From: Streptomyces mirabilis
GTDB lineage: Bacteria; Actinomycetota; Actinomycetes; Streptomycetales; Streptomycetaceae
Assembly: GCF_039503195.1 (NCBI RefSeq)
Contig: NZ_JBCJKP010000002.1
Location: forward strand, 62,001-126,000
Direction of reading: 5' to 3'
DNA: 64,000 nucleotides
This document shows, in pieces, positions 54,244-63,171 of the stretch. The notes beneath the pieces are model-generated. The model made no database searches. It was not told the origin of the DNA and worked only from the letters and a program-made list of their open reading frames with translations. Position 1 is the stretch's first letter, and each line of letters starts with the position of its first letter. Position numbers and translations under genes: made by a program.

Positions 54244-55706
54244 TCAGTGCAGGGGGGCCGGTGCGCTCTCCTGCGCGGGGGCGGCCTGCGCGACGGGGGC
54301 GCTCGCGGCGGCGCGCCGGCGGGAGGGGGCCCCCAGCATGGCGAAGGTGGCGAGGGCCACCGCGGCGGCGCCCACCCACATGGCGGGCACCAGGCCGTCG
54401 ACGAAGTTGCGCGGTGAGGCGTAGCCGCCGTTGGCGCTGAAGATGGAGGCGAGCAGGGCCACACCGAGGGCGGCGCCGACCTCGCGGGTGGCGGCGGTGA
54501 CGCCGGAGGCGATGCCCTGTTCGTGTTCGGCGACCGAGCCCATGGTGAGGTTCATCAGCGGGGCGTAGAACAGGGCCATGCCGGCGCCGCAGATCATCAG
54601 GGAGGGCAGCTGGGCGGCGTAGGAGACGTCCGGCTTGAGGACGAAGGCCCAATAGACCATGCCGGCGGTCATCATGGCGAGGCCGAGGGTGACCACGGGT
54701 TTGCCGCCGATGCGGTCGGAGACCATGCCGCCGATGGGGGCGACCACCATTGGCATGGCGGTCCAGGCCAGCAGCCGTACGCCGGCCTGCATGGCGGTGT
54801 AGCCCTGGATGTTCTGCAGGAACTGGGTCATCAGGAAGATCGCGCCGAACATGCCGACCGACATGAGGGCGCCGGCCAGGTTGATCGCGGTGAAGGCGCG
54901 GTTGCGGAACATCCGCATCGGCACCATCGGGTGTTCGGTGCGGTTCTCCCACACCACGAACAGGGCCATCACGGCGGTGCCGCCGATCAGCGCGCCCAGG
55001 ACCTGGGGGATGTCCAGCCGTCTCCGTGGCCCTTGATGAGGCCCAGCACGATGCCGAACAGGCCCAGGCTGGCCAGGGCGGTGCCGACGGCGTCCAGGCG
55101 GGAGTGGGCGATGCGGCTCTCGGCGAGCTTGCGGAAGGACAGCGGGGCAAGGGCCAGGCCGATCGGCACGTTCAGCCAGAAGATCCACTGCCAGGACAGG
55201 TGCTCGACGATGGCGCCGCCCACCAGCGGGCCGGCGGCGATGGACAGTCCGTTGACGGCGCCCCAGATGCCCAGGGCCGCGCCGCGTTTCTCGGCGGGCA
55301 CGGCGGCGGTCAGCAGGGTCACCGACAGCGGCATGATGATGGCCGCGCCGACGCCCTGGACGGCGCGGGCGGCGACGAGTTCGTTGATGCCGGGCGCGAG
55401 GGCGGCGGCCGCGGAGGCGGCGGTGAACAGCAGCAGGCCCAGGCTGAAGACCTTGCGGCGGCCGAAGCGGTCGCCGAGGGCGGCGCCGAACATCATCAGG
55501 ACCGCGAAGGACAGGGTGTAGGCGTTGACCGTCCATTCCAGGTCGGTGAGGCTGCCGCCGAGTTTCTCGCGGATGGTGGGCAGCGCCGTGATGATGACGA
55601 GGTTGTCCAGTCCCGCCATGAACGAGGCGAGGCTGGTGGTGAGAATGGCCCAGAAGACCACCCTCCTGGTTTCACCGCCCGGGGATGGGGGGTTGACGGT
55701 GCTCAT
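54244..55706 (-). CDS. DHA2-type MFS drug exporter, one-base frameshift
   Basis: The ATG at 55706 opens a 14-helix major facilitator: FWAILTTSLASFMAGLDNLV, motif-A-like GAALGDRFGRRKVF, motif-C-like GVGAAIIMPLSVTLLTAAVP and WQWIFWLNVPIGLALAPLSF. The frame breaks near 55014 after IKGHGDGW; one extra G continues it as DIPQVLGALIGGTAVMALFV and onward to 54244, about 487 residues. DHA2 pumps of this kind export the antibiotic made by the adjacent cluster and confer self-resistance. The shift is probably a sequencing indel; if real, the pump is dead. Confidence 0.85.
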
Positions 55707-55860
55707 CCGAGCATCCTTTCTGGAGGCGGGTCGTGCGAGATGCTCATCGCCGTGACCGGTCCGGCCCGCGGCGCCCTGGTGCCCGCGCGCGGGCCGGTAC
55801 GGCGCCGTCGACGCTACGGACGTCTGCTCAAGTCCTCCTCGAGTCCCGCTCGGCACACGC

Positions 55861-55923
55861 GGGCGCGGCGCGGCGCGGCCCGGATACCGGCCACCGGTAT
55901 CCGGGCCGCGCCGCGCCGCGCCC
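55861..55923. terminator. Perfect 30-bp hairpin, strong terminator
   Basis: The 30 bases 55861-55890 are followed after three bases (CCA) by their exact complement 55894-55923. The arms contain GGGCGCGGCGCGGCGCGGCC then CGGATACCGG. It lies 16 bases past the stop codon of the SnoaL-like gene on the minus strand and upstream of the exporter, so it ends the eight-gene operon and insulates the exporter. Confidence 0.85.
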
Positions 55924-55939
55924 GCGGAGAGGGAGGGGG

Positions 55940-56410
55940 TCAGGCGAGCTGGCGCTGGAAGGTGGCGATGTCGAAGTAGAGGGTCTCGTCGATGAGGACG
56001 TCGCCGTCGAAGTGGAAGAAGACGGCGACGGGGGCGTCGATGGACTTGCCGCGGTTGGGGATGCCGCGCCAGTCGGCCTGCTGCCTGCCGCGGGCCTGTG
56101 CCTCGAGGATCACGGCGGTGGGCGTGTGGTGCACGTGGTGCAGTTCGTGCTCGAGGTCGGGGAAGGCGGCCTTGAGGTCGGCGAAGTAGCCCTTCTTGAT
56201 GGCTTCTTCGCCGATCAGCGGGCCCTCTTCGAAGGCCTGGATGCGGTAGACGCCGCCGCGCGGGAAGGTGGCCAGCACGCCGTCGATGTCCCAGGCGATC
56301 TCGGCGACCGTGTGCTGCAGGACGACCGCCTCGCGCTTCTTGCGCAGTTCGGCGTCGGGCTGCGGGAGATCCGCGCCGGGCAGGGTGAATTCGTGTGCTT
56401 CGGTGGCCAT
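55940..56410 (-). CDS. SnoaL-like/NTF2-fold protein, last gene of the operon
   Basis: The second of two near ATGs (56410) has GGAGGA at proper spacing, giving 156 residues. The sequence REAVVLQHTVAEIAWDIDGV, EEAIKKGYFADLKAAFPDLE and HELHHVHHTPTAVILEAQAR fits the SnoaL-like ester-cyclase/NTF2 group, with several His and Asp lining the predicted cavity. A catalytic role (cyclisation, isomerisation or hydrolysis) in the adjacent pathway is likely but unspecified. It is unrelated in close sequence to the SnoaL-like protein at 40853. Confidence 0.75.
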   Translation of the reverse strand: MATEAHEFTLPGADLPQPDAELRKKREAVVLQHTVAEIAWDIDGVLATFPRGGVYRIQAFEEGPLIGEEAIKKGYFADLKAAFPDLEHELHHVHHTPTAVILEAQARGRQQADWRGIPNRGKSIDAPVAVFFHFDGDVLIDETLYFDIATFQRQLA

Positions 56411-56517
56411 GACCATTCCTCCACGCATCGGCCGTATGTCGGTTGGGGCCGACGCTAGGGCGCACGGCTCGCTGCGCCCTGGGGTCCGGCTCGAACTCCG
56501 GGCCTGCGGCGGTGTGT

Positions 56518-57087
56518 TCAGGCGGTGGGCTGGAGGGTCGCGGTGTTGCGGGGCGGGCGGTAGGTGGGGCGGTAGCCGCAGGCCAGGGAGAGCGGGGAGA
56601 GCAGCAGGCACAGGGCCGTGTCGAGGGGGTAGGGGCGGCCGGTGACGACGCGGTACTCGTCGCGGAAGGCGAGGGCGAGCAGCGGCATCTGCAGGCGGGG
56701 GGTGCCGTCGGGGCGCAGCCGGCCTTCGTTGGTCAGGCCCCAGAGGGTCTCGAAGACGGTTTCGGTCCGGTAGGCGGGGGTGGTGCGCCAGATGACCCGG
56801 GTGGGTTCGGGGCCGGGGTTCCACATGGAGTGGACGGCGCCCGGCGGGATGTAGAAGTCGGCGCCTTGTTCGTACTCGTGCAGGACGCCGTCGAGCTGGA
56901 GGCTCAGGCGGCCGCTTTCAAGGCGCATGTGTTCGGTCTGGCGGGGGTGGTAGTGCTGGGGCGGTTTGATGACGGCGGGGGCGTATTCGACTTCGACTTC
57001 GACGAAGGCGCCGTCGGTTTCGGCGGCGGTGGTCAGGAAGGTGAGCTTGTCCTTGCCGAGGTGGAGGGTGTCTCCGGGGCGTGCCAT
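56518..57087 (-). CDS. Cupin-domain protein
   Basis: The 189-residue protein carries a cupin with both metal motifs: PPQHYHPRQTEHMRLESG (His, His, Glu) and GADFYIPPGAVHSMWNPG (distal His). The N-terminal half is the beta-barrel; the C-terminal 80 residues are helical with a hydrophobic patch (YPLDTALCLLLSPLSLACGY) that may associate with membrane. Metal-binding cupins act as dioxygenases, isomerases or epimerases; the substrate here is unknown. It lies 35 bases after the exporter gene in the operon. Confidence 0.85.
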   Translation of the reverse strand: MARPGDTLHLGKDKLTFLTTAAETDGAFVEVEVEYAPAVIKPPQHYHPRQTEHMRLESGRLSLQLDGVLHEYEQGADFYIPPGAVHSMWNPGPEPTRVIWRTTPAYRTETVFETLWGLTNEGRLRPDGTPRLQMPLLALAFRDEYRVVTGRPYPLDTALCLLLSPLSLACGYRPTYRPPRNTATLQPTA

Positions 57088-57122
57088 GGGCCTCTCCGTG
57101 TCTGTCGGGGGCTGGGGGGTGG

Positions 57123-58610
57123 TCAGGCGGTGCGGGGGCCGGCCGGGGCGGGGGCGGTGTGGTGGCGGGGCAGTCCGAAGTAGGCGGTGAGCAGGTTGAG
57201 GACGCCGATGCCGGTGGCGATCCAGAAGCCGAGGTGGAGGCCGTCCAGCCAGGCCAGGGCGGGGGTGGTGCGGTGGGTGAGTTCGTGGGTGGTGCGGGTC
57301 AGGGCGCTGGTGGCGACGGTGGCCACGCCGAGGGAGGCGCCGACCTGGAAGGCGGCGACCAGGACGCCGGAGGCGATGCCCTGCTGGCGGGCGGGGATGT
57401 CGGAGACGCCGTGCACGTTGACGGGGATGCCGCAGCACTGCATGGACGCGCCGAGGATGAGCAGGGCGGGCAGCAGGTGCAGCAGGTAGGTGCCGTGCTG
57501 CGGGGCCTGGGTGAGCAGGATCAGGCCGAGGACGGAGCCGGCGGCGCCGGCGAGGTAGACGGGGCGGGGGCCGGCCTTGTGCATGATGCGGGTGGCGGGG
57601 GCGGTGACGAGGATGGCGACGACGCCCAGTGGCAGGAACGCGAACCCGGACCTGAGGGTGGAGTAGCCCAGGGTGCGCTGCAGGTAGTAGCTGCACAGGA
57701 AGAGCACGGACGCCTGTACGCCGCTGGTCAGGACGCGGCCCAGGCCGGCGGTGGCCAGGGAGCGGGTGGCGAACAGGTGCAGCGGCATCAGCGGGTCGGG
57801 GGTGCGGCGTTCGATCAGGACGAACGCGGCGAGCAGGGCGAGGGAGGCGGCGGCCGGGGCCAGGACGTAGGGCGTGGAGGCGGCGCCGTGGTCCTGGATG
57901 TTGACGATGGCGTAGACGAGGGCGGCCAGGCCCGCGGTGACGGTGACGGCGCCGGCGATGTCGGGACGCGAGCCGCGGATACGGGTCTCGGGGCGGCCCC
58001 GGGACAGCAGCAGGACGCCGGCGACGGCGACGATCCCGAAGGGCAGGTTGATGTAGAAGATCCAGCGCCAGCTGAGGCTGTCGGTGATCAGGCCGCCGGC
58101 GATGACGCCGAGGGTGCCGCCGAGGCCGGCCAGCGCGGCCCACACGGCGAGCGCGGTGGTGCGTTCGCGGCCCTTGGGGAAGGTGGTGGTGACCAGGGAC
58201 ATCGCGGCCGGTGAGAGGAAGGCGGCGCCGCAGCCCTGCAGGGCGCGGGCGGCGATCAGCAGGCCGGCGCCCTGGGCGAGTCCGCACAGCAGGGAGGCGG
58301 CGGTGAACAGCAGGGCGCCGAGGAGGAAGGTGCGGCGCCTGCCCCAGCGGTCGGCGGTGCGGCCGCCGAGCAGCATGAGGCCGCCGAAGCACAGGATGTA
58401 GGCGGTCAGCACCCATTCGACGGCGGTGGCGCCGGCCTTGAGGTCGGCCTGGATGGCGGGCAGGGCGAGGTTCACCACGGTGGTGTCGAGGAGCACCATG
58501 AACTGGGCGAGGGCGACGAAGACGAGCAGGCGCCAGCGGCGGGGATCCGCTGCGGCGCCGGCGGGTGCGGTGTCCGTCGTGCGGGGGGCGGCGGTGTGGT
58601 CGGTGGTCAT
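57123..58610 (-). CDS. DHA2-type MFS drug exporter
   Basis: The 495-residue protein has 14 predicted helices, motif A GGRTADRWGRRRTF, motif C-like CGAAFLSPAAMSLVTTTFPK and WRWIFYINLPFGIVAVAGVL. The ATG at 58610 is preceded by GAGGGAGCC. It is intact, unlike the other exporter at 54244. Position inside the operon suggests it exports the product of the ligase/oxygenase pathway. Confidence 0.92.
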   Translation of the reverse strand: MTTDHTAAPRTTDTAPAGAAADPRRWRLLVFVALAQFMVLLDTTVVNLALPAIQADLKAGATAVEWVLTAYILCFGGLMLLGGRTADRWGRRRTFLLGALLFTAASLLCGLAQGAGLLIAARALQGCGAAFLSPAAMSLVTTTFPKGRERTTALAVWAALAGLGGTLGVIAGGLITDSLSWRWIFYINLPFGIVAVAGVLLLSRGRPETRIRGSRPDIAGAVTVTAGLAALVYAIVNIQDHGAASTPYVLAPAAASLALLAAFVLIERRTPDPLMPLHLFATRSLATAGLGRVLTSGVQASVLFLCSYYLQRTLGYSTLRSGFAFLPLGVVAILVTAPATRIMHKAGPRPVYLAGAAGSVLGLILLTQAPQHGTYLLHLLPALLILGASMQCCGIPVNVHGVSDIPARQQGIASGVLVAAFQVGASLGVATVATSALTRTTHELTHRTTPALAWLDGLHLGFWIATGIGVLNLLTAYFGLPRHHTAPAPAGPRTA

Positions 58611-58718
58611 GGCTCCCTCTCGGATGGATCTGCCTCCCGCCCCCCTTGCCCCTGCTCCTCCTGCTGCTGCTTCTTCTTGCGTTGCGTCGGCGGGGTGGGG
58701 GCGGGAGGGGCGGCCCGG

Positions 58719-59627
58719 TCAGGCGGCGGGTGCCTCGATGTAGCTGAGGGCGTTGTAGATGGTGCGGTGGGGGTCGGTGATGGCGCGCCGGCCGTGCATG
58801 ACGCGGGTGTTGTCGATGACGGCGGCGTCGCCGTCCTGCCAGTCGAGGTTCTCGGTGAGGCGGGCGGTCACCTCTTCGACCTCGGCCAGCAGCTGCGGGG
58901 ACAGGGCGGTGCCGTCGGCGAAGGTGATGGTGGGCTTCTCGTAGTTGAAGGAGGGGCCCAGGATGCTGTTGGCGAAGGAGGGGCGCGGCCCGAACACGGT
59001 GGTGCCGGCCGCGGGGGTGGTGAAGGAGTAGCGCACCCCGCCGTCGTCCTGCGGCACGATCTCGGTGCCCGGCAACTGGCCTGCCAGCGCGAGGAGTTCT
59101 TCGACGCCGATCTCGTCGGCGGGCTTGGTGCGGCCCAGCAGGTGGTGGGCCATCGCCCGCCACTGCGGCTCGGCGACGTAGCGGCTGTAGACGATGTCCT
59201 GGGCCGCGAACGCGGTGCGGGCCCGGGGGCTGAGGGCGTCCCAGACGCGGTAGCCGTCGCAGACGGTGGTCTGGGAGCCGGAGGAGGCGGCCTTCTCGCA
59301 GAAGAACCAGGCGAGGTGGGAGCGGAAGGGGCTGTTGCCGTTCTCGGTGTGCAGGCCCACCTCGTCGAAGCCGGCGTCGACCTTCTGGGCGACCTCGGAG
59401 TAGAAGTCGCGGGCGGGGTCGAGGGTGGTGGAGGTGGAGGTGTGCTGCACCAGGGCGGTGAAGGCGTCCATGTCCGCGCCGAAGCCGCGCAGCAGCAGGA
59501 AGCCGGCCTGGGAGAGCAGGTCGCGCAGTTCCTTGGGGTCGATGCCGTCGAGGCCGCCGGGGCCCGCGGGTTCGACCAGCAGGCCGCTGCCGGTGCCGTA
59601 GGGGGTGGTCTTCACAGCCGTGCTCAT
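58719..59627 (-). CDS. TauD/clavaminate-synthase-like Fe(II)/2-oxoglutarate dioxygenase
   Basis: The 302-residue protein has the facial triad: GLHTENGN with His93 and Glu95, and the distal VMHGRRAI with His278, followed by the 2-oxoglutarate-binding Arg near the C-terminus (HRTIYNALSY). AAGTTVFGPRPSFANSILGP and NYEKPTITFADG fit the SyrP/clavaminate-synthase branch that hydroxylates, desaturates or decarboxylates amino-acid or carrier-bound substrates. It overlaps the ligase gene by four bases, so it probably acts on the ligase product. Confidence 0.9.
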   Translation of the reverse strand: MSTAVKTTPYGTGSGLLVEPAGPGGLDGIDPKELRDLLSQAGFLLLRGFGADMDAFTALVQHTSTSTTLDPARDFYSEVAQKVDAGFDEVGLHTENGNSPFRSHLAWFFCEKAASSGSQTTVCDGYRVWDALSPRARTAFAAQDIVYSRYVAEPQWRAMAHHLLGRTKPADEIGVEELLALAGQLPGTEIVPQDDGGVRYSFTTPAAGTTVFGPRPSFANSILGPSFNYEKPTITFADGTALSPQLLAEVEEVTARLTENLDWQDGDAAVIDNTRVMHGRRAITDPHRTIYNALSYIEAPAA

Positions 59628-61252
59628 GCCTTCTCCTTGGTCTCAGGGGCCGCGGCCGCGGCGGGGGTGGGGGGCTGGTCGAGGACGTGCGCGCGCACGA
59701 CGTCGCGGCGGGGGCGTCCGGTGACGGTGAAGCAGGTGGCGTAGGCGGGGTCGTCCTCGGACATGAGGTGGACGACGGCGGCGCGTTCGATGCCGGAGAG
59801 TTTTCGCCGGCCGAAGTCGGTGATCTCGCGGCGGGCGGTTGCGGGGTCGAGGCCGGCGTCGATGACGAACAGGCCGTGGACCTGGTCGAGGCCGTCGGCG
59901 ACGACGGCGGCCTCGCGGACGAAGCCGAGTTCGCGGTAGCGGGCCTCGACCCATTCGGGGGCCACGTTGCGGCCGCCCGCGGTGATGACGAGGTTCTTCT
60001 TGCGTCCGGTGATCCGCAGATAGCCGTCGGCGTCGATCTCGGCGAGGTCGCCGGTGTGCAGGCGGCCCTGGTCGTCGACGACGACGCTGGAGGGGTCCTC
60101 GCGGGTGTAGCCGGCGAACAGGGAGGTGCTGCGGATGAGGAGTTCGCCGTCGTCGGCGAGTTCGGCGTGCACGTGGTCCAGGGGGCGGCCGACGGTGCCG
60201 AAGCGGACGGCGCCGGGGAAGTTCCAGGACACCACGGAGGAGTTCTCGCTCAGTCCGTAGCCCTCGTGGACGGTCAGTCCGTAGGCGTCGAGGCGCTGGA
60301 GGATCTCCGGGGGGACGGGGGCGCCGCCGCAGGCGATGAAGACCGGCCCGTCGTGTCCGAAGATCCGCCGGTGGCGCTCGGTGACGCTCTCGGCGGGCTG
60401 CTGGTCGCACAGGGCGAGGAAGAGGCCGGCGACGGTGGGCGGCACGACCAGGGCGGTGGGGCGGGCCGCTCGCAGCAGGGTGAGCATGCGGGGGGCGGCG
60501 TCGGCGGCGGTGCCGACCAGGGCGGTGCCCGGCGGCAGGAAGGACACCGAACCGCCTGCCAGGAAGGGCATGTAGAGGCCGGCGACCTGCTCGATGAGGA
60601 GGCTGAGCGGGACGATGGACAGGTAGCGCTCGAAGATCTCCGGGCGGGTGCGGGCGCGCAGTGAGGTGAGGAGTTCGTCCAGGCCGTGCCGGCGGATCTG
60701 GACGCCTTTGGGGGCGGAGGTGGTGCCGGAGGTGTGGATGACCTTGACGATCTGGTCGTGTGCGGGGATCTGCGGGGGCGTGGCGGGGCGGGGTGCGCGG
60801 GTAAGGGCGGGCAGGTCGAGGGGAAGGGCGGGGCAGCCGTCCGGGAGGACGGGCTGGGGGGTGCTGGTGCGCCAGCGGGCCAGGGCGGCTTCGCCCGCGG
60901 CGTCGGTGAGGCACAGGTCGGCGCTCTGCAGGAGGGAGGCGGCCTGCTGGGCGGTGAAGGCGGTGGGGACGGGGATCTCGACGGCGCCGGCGAACAGGGC
61001 GGCCAGGTCGGCGGCGACCCATTCGGGCGAGTTCTCCGCGAGCAGTCCCACCCGGGCCGGCCGGCCCAGCGCCTGGGCCTTTTCCTGGAGTTGGGCGGCC
61101 AGGGTGAGGGCGGCGCCGGTCAGGTCGCGGTAGCTCCAGGCGTCGGGCGCGGAGCCGTCGGCGGCCAGCACGCGGACCATGACGGCGTCGCTGCCGGCCC
61201 GCTCCAGGAGCCCCTGGGCGAGAGAGAGGCGGGTGGGGGTGTCAGGCGGCAC
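59624..61252 (-). CDS. AMP-dependent acyl-CoA/ACP synthetase (ANL superfamily)
   Basis: The 542-residue enzyme shows the ANL core motifs: A3 P-loop IHTSGTTSAPKG, A5 VHEGYGLSENSSVVS, A7 GRLHTGDLAEIDADGYL, A8 ITGRKKNLVITAGGRNVAPE. The usual A10 lysine region (GRRKLSGIERAAVVH) is atypical but has Lys. It adenylates a carboxylic acid and passes it to CoA or a carrier protein; the only intact free carrier in the window is encoded at 26187. It overlaps the hemolysin-family gene by 11 bases and the dioxygenase by four. Confidence 0.9.
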   Translation of the reverse strand: MPPDTPTRLSLAQGLLERAGSDAVMVRVLAADGSAPDAWSYRDLTGAALTLAAQLQEKAQALGRPARVGLLAENSPEWVAADLAALFAGAVEIPVPTAFTAQQAASLLQSADLCLTDAAGEAALARWRTSTPQPVLPDGCPALPLDLPALTRAPRPATPPQIPAHDQIVKVIHTSGTTSAPKGVQIRRHGLDELLTSLRARTRPEIFERYLSIVPLSLLIEQVAGLYMPFLAGGSVSFLPPGTALVGTAADAAPRMLTLLRAARPTALVVPPTVAGLFLALCDQQPAESVTERHRRIFGHDGPVFIACGGAPVPPEILQRLDAYGLTVHEGYGLSENSSVVSWNFPGAVRFGTVGRPLDHVHAELADDGELLIRSTSLFAGYTREDPSSVVVDDQGRLHTGDLAEIDADGYLRITGRKKNLVITAGGRNVAPEWVEARYRELGFVREAAVVADGLDQVHGLFVIDAGLDPATARREITDFGRRKLSGIERAAVVHLMSEDDPAYATCFTVTGRPRRDVVRAHVLDQPPTPAAAAAPETKEKA

Positions 61253-61895
61253 GGGTGAGCACCCCCTGCTGCGGGCGGTTGCTCAGCAGCCGCATGTCGA
61301 CCGAGGTGAAGCAGTAGCGGCCGATGGCGGCCAGCAGCAGGGTGGACTGCTCGGCGGCCTCGGCGTAGCCGACGACGGGCCGGGTGTCGTAGTAGGAGCC
61401 CCAGGCGGCCCGTTCGCCTTCGGGCAGGCGTTCCGCGCTGGCGTCGGCCAGGGGGTGGAAGACGCAGCCCAGGCGCTGCATGAGGGCGGCGAGCCGGCCG
61501 GTCATGGTCATCACCGCGTACGGGCGGCCCAGGCAGGCCATGATCAGCGGGATCGCCTTGATGATCTCGGCGCCGGCGGCGGGCCGTACCGAGGCGATGG
61601 AGCCGATCTGCAGGACCTGGGAGCGTTTGACGGGGGCGCCCACGGCCCGGGTGATGACGTCTTCGACGGGGGCGTCGAGGTAGCGCTCGAGCAGGATGTT
61701 CTCTTCCTCGGGGAAGGACAGGCCCGCGCAGGCGAGGACTTCCTCCTGGCCGTCGGCGGCGGTCTCGAAGAAGGCGAGGAAGCCGTCCGGGTCGGGCGAG
61801 ATGCTCGCCTGGTACTGCTTGGCGAACACCAGCCGGGCAAGGTCCGCGGCGGTCTGCCAGTCCGGGGTGCCGCGCTCGGACAGGGTGATTCTCAT
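61242..61895 (-). CDS. Thermostable-hemolysin-family protein
   Basis: The 217-residue protein matches the thermostable hemolysin family first named in Vibrio: FAKQYQASISPDPDGFLAFF, LERYLDAPVEDVITRAVGAP, SQVLQIGSIASVRPAAGAEI and GRPYAVMTMTGRLAALMQRL. The hemolysin name is historical; there is no signal peptide and the pattern is that of an intracellular enzyme. Genes of this family often sit beside an AMP-ligase, as here with an 11-base overlap, which argues for an acyl-transfer or modification role in the same pathway. Confidence 0.8.
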   Translation of the reverse strand: MRITLSERGTPDWQTAADLARLVFAKQYQASISPDPDGFLAFFETAADGQEEVLACAGLSFPEEENILLERYLDAPVEDVITRAVGAPVKRSQVLQIGSIASVRPAAGAEIIKAIPLIMACLGRPYAVMTMTGRLAALMQRLGCVFHPLADASAERLPEGERAAWGSYYDTRPVVGYAEAAEQSTLLLAAIGRYCFTSVDMRLLSNRPQQGVLTRAA

Positions 61896-61939
61896 GTGCT
61901 GCGCTCCCTAACAGGGTGGGGTGGGACGCGGAGGGGGAC

Positions 61940-63121
61940 TCAACGCCCGAGCGCCGCGGAGCGGTGTGCCGCCGGGCGGGCGTGCACGGCGAGTCGGGCG
62001 GCCCGCAGGGCGCTGTTGATGGAGGTCTCGGCGAGGATGCCGGGGGCGGCGACGCTGTCGCCGGCCAGGTACACGCCGTCCCCGCGGTCGATGGCGGGCC
62101 GGTCCCGCCAGCTGAGGCCGGGCAGGTCCAGGGCGCCGGTGCGGCCGCGGGAGACGCCTTCGCGGCGCCACAGGATGCGGGTGCGCCAGCCGGGGGTGGT
62201 CAGGTCGAAGAGTTTCTCCAGCCGGGCCAGGGCGTCGGCCTTCGACTCGCCGGGCCGTAGTGGCATCTGTCCCTGGAAGAGGGCCTGGCCCTTGGGGGCG
62301 AGGGAGGGGTCGTGGTCGGAGTACTGGGAGGTGAAGCCGCCCTCGTCCATGTCGAAGGAGACGTTGCCGTCCTTCTTGGAGTGGGTGACGGCCATGTCCA
62401 GCAGGGCGGCGGTGCCGCTGGGCCATTCAAGGGCGGGGTCGCGGAGCAGGCTGCGTGCGGAGGCCAGCGAGGTCGCCACGATCACCGGTCCGCCGGTGGG
62501 CAGTTCGCTCAGCCGTGAGTTGGTCTCGATGACCACGCCGCGGGCGCGGGCGACGCGTTCCATGCGGGCGATCAGCGCGCCCCAGCCGCCGATGAAGTAG
62601 CGGCTGGGCAGCGGGAAGCGGGGGGTGCCCACGCGCAGCAGCCGCTCCCACACGAAGGCCGCCGACAGCCGTCCGGGGTCGCCGTCGAAGAGGATCGGGC
62701 CGAGGAAGCCGAGGGCCTCGTTCACGGTCTGCTGGGCGAAGCGTTCGCTGGCCCAGTCCTGGAAGGAGCGGTCGATGGGGACCTCGATGCCGCGGTGGCG
62801 CCAGGTCATCTTCATGTAGCCGGACGGCAGGGTCATCCGCAGCCGGCCCTGGTGGCGGAAGCGCATCCGGGTCCACTCGTGGAAGGACAGCCGCACGTAG
62901 CGGCCGGCCAGTCCGCGCTGCAGCAGCCAGTGCCAGGCGTCGCCGTTGTCGAAGAAGGTGTGCGGCCCGTCGTTGGTGACGTAGGGGCCGGCGGCCGAGC
63001 GGGCGCGGCCGCCGGTGTGGGAGTGGGCCTCGTGGACGGTGACGCGGGCGCCCTGTTCGGCGGCGGAGATCGCCGCGGTCAGGCCGGCCAGTCCGCCGCC
63101 GATGATCGTGATGTTCGCCAT
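61940..63121 (-). CDS. FAD-dependent oxidoreductase (phytoene-desaturase/amine-oxidase-like)
   Basis: The 393-residue flavoprotein has the N-terminal dinucleotide motif MANITIIGGGLAGLTAAISA with HEAHSHTGGRARS, and the C-terminal FAD motif DGVYLAGDSVAAPGILAETS. The middle resembles phytoene desaturase and related oxidases (RGVVIETNSRLSELP, PVIVATSLASARSLL). It likely oxidises or desaturates a pathway intermediate. The ATG at 63121 is preferred over one 15 bases upstream because the Rossmann strand begins there. It is the second gene of the minus-strand operon. Confidence 0.88.
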   Translation of the reverse strand: MANITIIGGGLAGLTAAISAAEQGARVTVHEAHSHTGGRARSAAGPYVTNDGPHTFFDNGDAWHWLLQRGLAGRYVRLSFHEWTRMRFRHQGRLRMTLPSGYMKMTWRHRGIEVPIDRSFQDWASERFAQQTVNEALGFLGPILFDGDPGRLSAAFVWERLLRVGTPRFPLPSRYFIGGWGALIARMERVARARGVVIETNSRLSELPTGGPVIVATSLASARSLLRDPALEWPSGTAALLDMAVTHSKKDGNVSFDMDEGGFTSQYSDHDPSLAPKGQALFQGQMPLRPGESKADALARLEKLFDLTTPGWRTRILWRREGVSRGRTGALDLPGLSWRDRPAIDRGDGVYLAGDSVAAPGILAETSINSALRAARLAVHARPAAHRSAALGR

Positions 63122-63171
63122 GGTTATCGCACTCACTTCGCCTTCGAGGGCCCGCGGGCCGGGGTCGGGGG

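Noticed and set aside
56518..59163. Very long minus-strand open frame of about 881 codons
   Set aside because: It is open because of GC bias; its first part runs out of frame through the oxygenase and exporter genes, which have clear family motifs. Only its last 189 codons are real, as the cupin gene.
58719..61252. Isonitrile-type biosynthesis from the ligase plus TauD-like oxygenase pair
   Set aside because: Isonitrile clusters also need a dedicated thioesterase, carrier and lyase in the same operon; here the neighbours are a hemolysin-family protein, FAD oxidase and cupin, and the oxygenase has general SyrP-like motifs.
61242..61895. A secreted toxin suggested by the thermostable hemolysin name
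   Set aside because: There is no signal peptide, and the gene overlaps a ligase gene in a biosynthetic operon; the name is historical.
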